The notes below the pieces were generated by a model. It was not told the DNA's origin. It did not search any database and worked only from the letters and a program-made list of their open reading frames with translations. Made by a program: the position numbers and the translations under genes. DNA of 64,000 nt from positions 12,942,948 to 13,006,947 of the forward strand of contig NC_133948.1 of NCBI RefSeq assembly GCF_031877795.1. The letters are read 5' to 3'. Shown here one piece after another: positions 57,801 through 64,000 of this stretch. This DNA is from Strix aluco. Taxonomy: Eukaryota > Chordata > Aves > Strigiformes > Strigidae. The first letter of the stretch is position 1; every line of letters starts with the position of its first letter.

Positions 57801-60800
57801 CCGCTAAGCCTTGTTGGGGGAGCACACCATGCCCCCCCAGCCACCCATTGCAAAATTCCAACCCTCGCATTTCTTGTTCCAGCCCTCTCTGTAGTGCAGC
57901 CTCCTTGTTAAAGAGCAGATGCAGGACAGGTTCCAAATAACAGCACTCAGTAACGCTCTCTAGGTGGGAGGGTCTAGCCAGTCCTACGGGCAGCTCTTAT
58001 GGCTGCTATACAAACATAAAGTACAGCTCCCCTAACCGCAGCCTGCGCTGTGCACAGTTCTTGCTTGAGGGGCAGGACCATTTCACCTGGCTTCTTATAG
58101 GTGCCCAGTCACTGCTACTCCCTTTTCTGACAAGGCCACAGGACAGTTACCAGCAAACTGTGTGCAGGGACGCAGGTTCAGTGCCCGGCTGCTCTTCCCT
58201 TTGCTCCATTCAGGCTGTTACTGATGGGTTACCTGGCCCTATTACTGAAGGGCTGTTGTTGTCCACTCCAACAGCTGAAGTCCTGCATGCAGAGAGCAGG
58301 GTGATGTGGGTGGCAGGCTGCCTGTCACCTGTGCCCATTCCCTCTCATCATTGCCCTCCACCACAGTTATTTTAGATCTGGTAGCATAACCATCTGCTCA
58401 GGCTGGCATCGCTGTGCCAGCAGGCAAAGCTAATGATGGGGACAGTCTGGTTTCATGGCCACACTATACCAGTCACTGACAGCACTAATACGACCTGCTT
58501 GGACACCATTTAGCACTTTGCCACTATAAAAATTCAGCAAATCAATTGCTTGAGAACAGCATCTCCTTTAAGACCTCCAGGGTAATTGCTTGAACTCCGC
58601 CTGGCCGTTTTCTCTGCTGCTTTTCACACCCTATGATTATATTTTTAAAAACTTCACATTTTGGGATCCTCCTTATTTCCATACAGCTGAAATCAGCAAC
58701 ACCGAACATCTCTTCCTCACATGGTGGATTTGTGTGAAAATCCCCATGTTTGCTCTTCACTTTCTGCATCAGTCCCTCCAGTTTAAGAGTTTTCCCTTTC
58801 TGCAAGAGGAAAAACTGGTCCTGTGTGATTTAGATAACCAGTTGCTCAACACAAAGATAAGCCAAAGCCACGTGATTATACAAAAATCCTGATCCCAGAT
58901 GGCTTAAGGGATCTAGCTGATCCACACCCCGGAGCAATAAGAAGGTTTGCAGAAACCGGGAGTGGCTCAGCTCTGATTTGTGAGCTGAAAGATGAGGGTT
59001 AAAACGCCTTGGCTGGTTTATCCCTAAAGAGCAATTCTAGCAGCTCTCGTTCCCCTAGGTCAGTGCATACAGGCGGGGCACCTCATCTTTGTTTTAATCA
59101 CACTGTTCAGCTACTGCATACTGGCCAGTGCTGCTTTGGGTTGGGGAGATGCCTGCTTTCATTGATTATTGAGGAAGCAGAGATTTCTAGGTGCATAGAA
59201 GCCCAGTTTGAGGAAAAAAAAAGTGGCTGTGCTGCTGAACATGCAGAAATAACAGAGAAAAGGAGATGGGCTTTCTGCATGCAAGAGATGTCCTGTGCAG
59301 GCAGCACAATGCCCTGCAGCTTGTGGATTCCCAATCTCTTCAGTCCCAGTGCGTACTGGGGTGACCTGGCAGTGTCAGGGGCTACTGTCCCTCTGTCTCC
59401 TTTCTGTCCAAGAGCTAAAGGTTGTGTTGGGAAGAATTAACGGGCGAGTCCTACTAATACCAAACAAACCAGCAGATTTCCATCTGCTAGCCTAGTTTCT
59501 ATCTCTAGAAGGGTATTCAAGTCCCAGCAAGGCTAACCAGAGGTTTGGTGCCCAGGGTTCAGCCCCAGAACTGTTTCTTTGCTCTGAAAGCAGGTGAGAA
59601 GCCGCAAGTTGCAATTCCCAGGAGAAGACAGAGAAGGAAGGGAAAAAGCAGAGAAGACTTACAGGCCTTCCTTCCAGCCCTGAGCAACCACATTTTATAC
59701 CACACCCCTTCACTGTGTCTGTACCATAGGACAAAGACTGTGCTCTGCTAACACTCCAGGGCAGATGGGAACCTCAATCCCAGATTTTTACATCACCTCC
59801 AAACAATCCCTTCTCTTCTCTAGTCCCCATTGCCTTCTGGTCCCATTCGGCTGTGCTGTATATCGTGAGTAGCCCCTACTGTAACCTCCGAGACCAGCAA
59901 GCAAGGAGGAGCTAAGGCCCTTCTCATTAAGTGTGCCAGCCAGCCCTTTGGGCACTGCGCTCTGCAGATCCGAGTTCCTCCTCTCATGCTGCCCTCATCA
60001 GAAAAACTGGAGTCTCTGCTCGGGACTGGATGAACAAGACTCTGTACATCCTTGTGAGATACAAAGAAAGTACTGAATGAGGTGGCACAAAAGAGAGAGA
60101 GGAAAGATCTCCAGCCTCTACAAACCTTTTTCTATTCCGGCAAAACCAGAATTGCTGGTTTTAGCTGTGAAATAATCCTGAGAATTGCTTAGGGCTGCGC
60201 AGCCGGTGTTAGCTCCAGGGGACCCACCACATCAAGCACTTCCTAGCACCACAGCTCTGCGCAGGCAGGGCAGGGAACTCCATGAATTGCTACTTACTGT
60301 TTTTTGTGTTTTCTTTCTTCCTTTCTCTTACTTTTGGGGCTTGAAGAACTAAATAAGAAATGGCTAATTAATTCGGAGATTTCTGTTCTGATAAAAAGCT
60401 GCACAATCACACGTCAATGTTACAGCTAGATTGCCCAAGAGCGTGCAATAAAAATGACAGGGATTAATGATTCTGCCACAGCACAGGGGGTCTGAGTGCC
60501 TGCTGACAAGTCTAGCTTGTGGGCTTGGCCAAAAAGGATTCTCAAAGGGATCAGCCATCCTGGTGACTTTGTGTTCTCCCATAGAGAAGATGAATACTTC
60601 TTGATACTGTACACACACGTACTAGAATCAGGAGAGTTCTTCCAGTACACACCTGGAAAGCCACTGACTCTGTTTCAAAGATGGGCACTGCTGGGGGATG
60701 TCATACTGTTTGCAAATAAAACCATAAGAGAAATGAAGTCTCAAGATGCAGGATGGAAGCAACATGGATAAGGTTGCCAGGGGCTAGGTTATAGCAAGAG

Positions 60801-63071
60801 GCCTTTCCCAGTTATGTGCTTGATTGCACAGTTGGGCTGGAGACATGATTCCCGTGGGGTCTGAGGAATGCATAAGGCTGAATAGGGAGAGGGTAGCCCC
60901 CGACCCACAGGGAATGGAGGGACCCAGGGGGATTCCACAAGGAGACACAGAAGAAAAGTGCCTTCTGCCCCCACCCAGTGAACATCAACCTTGTGACATC
61001 TTGAAGAGACCATTAAACTCGTATTTCTAAGGGACCACCCACACTTTCTCAACTCTTACCTGTGTCTTCTCTTCTTTGAAGATAACCTGCAAGACACAAA
61101 TAGGGACACTGAACACAGGGTCTCACAAAACTGGAAATTTGAATCAGAGACAATGTGTTTAGGCCCAGCATTAGACTGAGCACTGTGAGAAGGTCTCATG
61201 TACCAGTTGGGAAGAAGGGCCCTGGCTCTCCTTTAGCCAGCTGGCAAGGGAGTAGCTGGGAAGTGCTGGCTAGCACACTCTATGAGTAATTGAGAATATG
61301 ATCCTCACGATAATAAGTCTATAGAGATCAGACACATCCCCTGTCCCTGGTGAGTCCTTTTTCTATGCCACTGCCTCCACAGTCCTGCACTGCACTTAGT
61401 TTGAGGATGCACAGATGAACCATTCCCTGGTTTTCTGTATGAAGGACCAAGTAGCAGTCAAAAGAAAAACCCTTTCTATATAACTCCAGAGCAGCCTCAC
61501 AGCCAAATTAGTGTCACGCCTCTGCCTTGCCTCCTGGAGCATCGCAGGGATGACACAGGAGCCACTGTGCTGGTGGTCCTCATAGAAGACCCTGGGGCAT
61601 GGAGGACACTCTGCCTTGCAGCGAGGCCTGGCCGCGGTGCACTGCCCAGCCCGCTGTGTCCCACCTCAGCTTGGAGCACAACATCCTGCAGAAGACATGG
61701 CCTGAAGTCCTGCCTAGAGGGGCCGTGAGACTGCCTGTGGCCAGGTCAATTGGGATCTGTTAAGAATCCCTCCCTGGGAAGGAAGTATTTTAAAAGAGTT
61801 TCTGTATCCTTGTCTCTCCTCCTCCCTCCTTTTTTCTTCAAGATTCAAGCTCAACTTTTCACCCTGTTAACCGTTTTTGGTAGCTTCTCTCTTTGGTTCA
61901 ATATATTATAAATACATGAATTTTCCAAGGGAGATGGCATTCACTGTTCTCTTCAAATATTGATTTAACGGTTGAGAGAAAACAGTGAAATATTTGCAAT
62001 TTTAAAATTTAATTGTGCTCTTTAAATTAAAATGGGCTTCAGAAGGGGAATGAGGAGGCAGTCACCTGGGGCTGGGAGGGAAGTCTGAGATGTAGATGTG
62101 GGGAGCTGGTCTGAGCCTTTTCCTGGTCCAAACGCTGACACTTTCTGCAGGCTGGGGGAGAAGGGAAAGGGACTGGTACAAGCCCCGAGTGCTGATCCCA
62201 TTGACATCCCAGAGGGTGGGAACCATGTGAAACAGGACAGCAAGAACAGCAGGCAGAGGCTCTGCAAACCTTGCACTGATTTGGATCATGTCTCTTCCCC
62301 AACACGCTGACAGCTCATATTTATGTTTGCACTGGGTGTGCACCCCATTTCGTGCCCTCCTTGCCCAGAGGGGTGCCGGCTCTGCCTGTCCTTGGCTGTC
62401 TGGCTTTCACCTCTCAGCAGGGCCCTGTCCTCTGGGCGGCCATTTGAGGGTTTGATGTCTCTCTCTGCCTCCTGACACTGGGCTCAACCAGCTGCCGGCT
62501 GGCAGTAATGTCTTCCACCTCTTGTCAACCCCCCCCCAACAACCTCTGCCAGCAGGAAATTACATTTTCAAGGGAAAAATACCTGTTTCTTTTTCGCTTC
62601 TTGGAGCTTTTCTTCTTCTTCTTCTTCACAGGCGAGGGGCTGTAGGAGGGAGACCTGAGGAGGCAGAGGAGCTTTAGAGACCACAGGGCTCCCCGCAGCC
62701 CTCCCCAGCCACACCAACCCTTACCCCGCCACCAGCAGCACCCCCCCGGGGCGGAGAGGGGCCGGGGGTCCCCAGGATGGGCTGCGGGGTGAGTCCCAGC
62801 CCGGCCTCTACTGCCCTGAGGGGAGGGAGAGAAAATGGCGGCACCTTTCCGGGCCTGTGGAAACCCTCAGCCCCTCGCACCTCGCTGTAGAGTATCCAGC
62901 CTCCATTTTACACCGACTTTCTTCCTCACACACAGCTGAGGGCGGCCTGGCCCCTCCTGCCCCACACGCCTCCACGGCCACCCTTACCTCCTTCGCTTCT
63001 TGCGGCCGGATTTCTTCTTCTTCTTTTTTCCCCGGGCGGGTGGTAGTGCACGCTCCCCATCACACGAGGGG
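42576..63071 (-). CDS. SRRM4: SRRM4 (nSR100), neural splicing factor; 5' part lies off the window
   Basis: CDS is the complement of join(42576..42840, 43449..43595, 45222..45332, 45599..45779, 47301..47308, 47388..47725, 56131..56293, 57270..57368, 60298..60348, 61060..61086, 62583..62654, 62988..63071), about 515 codons; the first 90-100 residues or so lie to the right. SRRM4 is a vertebrate nuclear SR-related protein that promotes inclusion of 3-27-nt microexons in neurons by binding UGC motifs next to 3' splice sites. From the N-terminal side the window encodes K-runs (ARGKKKKKKSGRKKRR, SPVKKKKKKSSKKRKRN), an HRHRHRHCHSRSESS tract, a Ser-rich segment (ADLFTKTDSPPG, YDSGNDTSSPPS), RS repeats and the C-terminal eMIC region (SHLEARRITSARKRPIPYY) followed by an Ser/Arg tail ending SLRR. 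Exon order and text match the human protein as I recall it. Unlisted short introns (42841-43448, 45333-45598, 56294-57269, 60349-61059, 62655-62987) hold nothing recognisable. Confidence 0.97.
43449..43595 (-). CDS. SRRM4: SRRM4 exon, eMIC N-terminal half
   Basis: 147 nt (acceptor TTCCCCAG, donor GAG/GTAAGG), encoding DREREHKYSSSEKESH, a run of Arg, SYSPLRKRRRDSPSHLEARR and IT. Symmetric (1 base in, 2 bases out). Strongly conserved block of the eMIC domain. Confidence 0.96.
43596..45221 (-). other. SRRM4: SRRM4 intron
   Basis: 1.6 kb with GT-AG ends. No nested gene or recognisable repeat. Confidence 0.85.
45222..45332 (-). CDS. SRRM4: SRRM4 RS-repeat exon, 111 nt
   Basis: Acceptor TATCCCCAG and donor GCAG/GTACAG enclose SSSRSPSYSSKSCKKSPES and RRSPSYSRYSPS. 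Symmetric length. In the +1-shifted frame it contains a TGA about halfway along, relevant to the microexon finding. Confidence 0.96.
45599..45779 (-). CDS. SRRM4: SRRM4 Ser/Arg-rich exon, 181 nt
   Basis: Encodes EKKRNFLPSSTHSSPLRPC, SESYTSTGRSSPHSSRSRS and ASPRYSRSRSCSSGK. The donor is AGAG/GTAAGG. The first acceptor (GTTCAG) leaves two bases to complete a codon; a second AG two bases on would start in phase 0. The first fits with the 8-nt exon upstream. Confidence 0.93.
45780..47300 (-). other. SRRM4: SRRM4 intron downstream of the predicted 8-nt exon
   Basis: 1.5 kb. I searched it for another exon able to repair the frame; weak candidates were found and rejected. No nested gene. Confidence 0.7.
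47301..47308 (-). CDS. SRRM4: Predicted 8-nt SRRM4 microexon
   Basis: TTGCAGTG on the minus strand, between acceptor TCTCCTGCCTGCTCGCCAG and donor GTGAGC. The preceding exon ends with two bases of a codon and the following one starts with two, so a linker of length 2 mod 3 is required; 8 nt fits and gives R-SCSE-EKKRN, matching a human CAEVKK segment as I recall it. The acceptor tract contains three TGC words. The intron between it and the upstream exon would be only 79 nt, near the lower limit for vertebrates. The human protein seems to have a somewhat longer segment here, so an alternative acceptor is possible. Confidence 0.55.
47388..47725 (-). CDS. SRRM4: SRRM4 Ser-rich exon, 338 nt
   Basis: Acceptor TTTTGCTTTCAG, phase 0 start, donor CGAAG/GTCAGT with two bases left over. 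Encodes ISQSGSSADLFTKTDSPPG, EYDSGNDTSSPPSTQTSS and NSDNSSDSGNSFTSCFSQ, ending NLSPDAQGQDR. Matches the human Ser-rich central region. Confidence 0.96.
47872..47902. repeat. (AAAG)n-rich microsatellite
   Basis: Imperfect AAAG/GAAA units in the SRRM4 intron; polypyrimidine on the transcribed RNA strand. Confidence 0.85.
48354..48420. repeat. Poly-A and purine-only tract
   Basis: A 16-base A run followed by about 50 bases of almost only A and G; pyrimidine-rich in the SRRM4 pre-mRNA. Confidence 0.8.
56131..56293 (-). CDS. SRRM4: SRRM4 exon, 163 nt
   Basis: Acceptor TTCTGGAG, donor GAAGTA/GTAAGT. Encodes HRARSREEGRKTRRRHSRHH, then SKITAKRSSSAEVQAS and LPLYSFLSPKEV. Aligns with human RHRGRSPEEGQKSRRRHSR. 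Starts with one base, ends in phase 0. Confidence 0.95.
57270..57368 (-). CDS. SRRM4: SRRM4 exon, 99 nt, His/Arg dipeptide tract
   Basis: Acceptor TTCTTAAAG, donor GCAG/GTAACG. Encodes SRGRTRKSHRHRHRHCHSRS and ESSDSHSPSCRS. Symmetric (1 in, 2 out). The HR repeat is slightly longer and more regular than in human. Confidence 0.95.
57369..60297 (-). other. SRRM4: SRRM4 intron, 2.9 kb
   Basis: No nested gene or repeat recognised; the open frames at 58590-58892 and 59009-59440 have no coding support. Confidence 0.8.
60298..60348 (-). CDS. SRRM4: SRRM4 exon, 51 nt
   Basis: Acceptor TTATTTAG, donor AACA/GTAAGT. Encodes SSSPKSKRKEERKHKK, equivalent to human SSSSPKSKRRDEKRHKK. Symmetric (1 in, 2 out). 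The acceptor has a weak pyrimidine tract. Confidence 0.93.
61060..61086 (-). CDS. SRRM4: SRRM4 27-nt microexon
   Basis: Acceptor TGTGTCTTGCAG, donor ACAG/GTAAGA. Encodes LSSKKRRH, equivalent to human FSKKRRH. It is 27 nt, within the microexon size range, symmetric, and has a TGC directly at the 3' splice site. Skipping would keep the frame. Confidence 0.93.
61087..62582 (-). other. SRRM4: SRRM4 intron, 1.5 kb
   Basis: Contains a short AT-rich block near 61880-62030. No gene or transposon recognised. Confidence 0.8.
62583..62654 (-). CDS. SRRM4: SRRM4 exon, 72 nt, Lys-run
   Basis: Acceptor CCTCCTCAG, donor ACAG/GTATTT. Encodes SPSYSPSPVKKKKKKSSKK then RKRN; the human equivalent has SYSPSPVKKKKKKSSKK. 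Symmetric (1 in, 2 out). Confidence 0.95.
62988..63071 (-). CDS. SRRM4: SRRM4 exon, 84 nt, first visible exon
   Basis: Acceptor CACTCTTCAG, donor GGAG/GTAAGG. Encodes PSCDGERALPPARGKKKKKK and SGRKKRR, matching the human PPPSSRGKKKKKKSTRKKRRR region. Upstream exons with the conserved N-terminus lie right of 64000. Confidence 0.93.
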
Positions 63072-63329
63072 CTGAAGAGTGGGGAAAAACAAATAAAAGT
63101 TAAAAATAATGAAAATAAAAATAAAACCTGAATGAGCTCACATGGGACTGCGCTCTCCCATCACCACCTCAGGGACATCTGGGGCAGAGAGATCAGTTTT
63201 CACAGTGGACCTGGGGCGTGGGCAACTGCTTAATTACCCTCTAACGAATAATTTGGTCACAGTTTAAATGAAGTGTCTCCTCTGCGGGTCTAATGGAGAT
63301 ATAATGAGACAGCTACTGTACGCCACGGC

Positions 63330-63640
63330 AATGCCGGCTGATTATTTAAAATGTGTTTGCTGAGGTTAACAACTCCGTAACAGATTTATAGGTTTTGTTG
63401 CTCTTTGTAAATATGCTTTAAATAATTAATTGACATTTAATTTGCATACAATAATTATTGCAACCAGATGCATCTAACTTTAATAAAAGACTTGACATAT
63501 GTTAAATAGCAATTGATTAGAAATATATATATTTATTGAGATGCTATGGTAATTTAATGAGATATGCATCTTTTACACAGTTGTTAAACCTTGGAAAAAA
63601 AAAATCTCCTGTAAATTAATTTCTTTTTTAAACTTACGAT
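63330..63640. promoter_or_regulatory. AT-rich intronic block, candidate enhancer
   Basis: About 300 bp of AT-rich sequence with AATAATTAATTGACA, TTTGCATACAATAATTATTG, AGCAATTGATTAG and ATATGCATC. It is dense in homeodomain and POU-like words and stands out from the GC-rich flanks. An enhancer of SRRM4 is possible; conservation would decide. Confidence 0.4.
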
Positions 63641-63779
63641 ACCGAATTGCATTCTGTTTCAATGAAAAGCAAATACGACAGTTAAATTAATTCAGAGCAC
63701 TGGGCTGAAAATGACAGATACTCTGTGCCTACTCGTTAACCAAAGCAAACGCTTGTAAAGTCGGGGGCAGCTGGCAGTG

Positions 63780-63855
63780 GCCTGTAGATCCCCAAATTGG
63801 CCTGAAGATCCTCAAACTGACTTCCAGATCTGTCTGTGGATCCCCAAATGGATCC
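63780..63855. repeat. Imperfect ~20-bp tandem repeat
   Basis: Diverged units built around AGATCCCCAAATTGG and AGATCCTCAAACTGA, followed by a GGATCCCCAAATGG unit. Minor. Confidence 0.55.
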
Positions 63856-64000
63856 AGCGGTGAGGTTTGCAGGGAGCACAGCCAGCTCCCCAGGGCCTCT
63901 GCAAAACTGTGGACTGGCAACCCTAAGGAAAGGGCAGACACTGTTGGAAATGAAGGTGCTGGGTTTGTGCCTCAGTTTCCCCACTTCTCTCCCCACAAGC

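Larger units (their letters stand above)
63072..64000 (-). other. SRRM4: SRRM4 intron, continues off the window
   Basis: No exon found. Holds an AT-rich candidate regulatory element (63330-63640) and a short imperfect tandem repeat (63780-63855). Confidence 0.75.

Noticed and set aside
1-64000. CRISPR arrays, operons, ribosome binding sites, prophage
   Set aside because: The window is vertebrate nuclear DNA; the only regular repeats are a minisatellite and microsatellites. No tRNA or rRNA gene was recognised either.

Overview
The window reads as vertebrate nuclear DNA and most likely comes from a bird. Genes are split into short exons with GT-AG introns. Two genes are identified with confidence from their protein sequence: HSPB8, and the last two thirds or so of SRRM4. 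A third gene at the left is probably CCDC60. All three lie on the minus strand in the order SRRM4 - HSPB8 - CCDC60, the order and orientation I recall for this block in human (12q24). The bird assignment is inference from compact spacing (HSPB8 CDS spans 3 kb, about 22 kb to the next gene), GC-rich intergenic DNA, antisense LTRs of a retroviral type and the absence of any obvious mammalian SINE.

Layout. 1-7.1 kb is AT-rich and is read as intron(s) of the CCDC60-like gene, with one candidate internal exon at 1085-1161. 7093-7501 is its first coding exon, and 7.9-8.1 kb is a CpG-island promoter carrying a near-consensus RFX X-box. 8.1-9.6 kb holds two related antisense LTR-like elements and a 30-bp minisatellite that one of them interrupts. 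9.6-30 kb is GC-rich intergenic DNA with no gene I can support; it contains several AT-rich, TAAT-rich islands that look like conserved regulatory DNA, and two strong inverted repeats. 30.05-34.1 kb is the complete HSPB8 gene: TATA box, three coding exons and poly(A) signal. 34.4-36.7 kb is intergenic. 36.7-42.6 kb is the probable long SRRM4 3' UTR. 42.6-63.1 kb holds twelve SRRM4 coding exons including a predicted 8-nt microexon; the SRRM4 start lies beyond the right edge.

How the genes work. HSPB8 is a small heat-shock chaperone that acts with BAG3 in chaperone-assisted autophagy. SRRM4 (nSR100) is the neuronal splicing factor that drives inclusion of microexons; the window includes its basic RS/K-rich exons and the whole C-terminal eMIC region. 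The CCDC60-like protein is little characterised. These are neighbours by ancestral synteny and not members of one pathway.

The most interesting observation is inside SRRM4. The exon ending at 47388 and the exon starting at 45779 cannot be joined in frame. An 8-nt exon at 47301-47308, preceded by a pyrimidine tract rich in TGC (the motif SRRM4 itself recognises), repairs the frame. Leaving it out would shift the frame, remove the eMIC domain and create a premature stop expected to trigger NMD. This suggests that SRRM4 may read its own level through a microexon in its own transcript.
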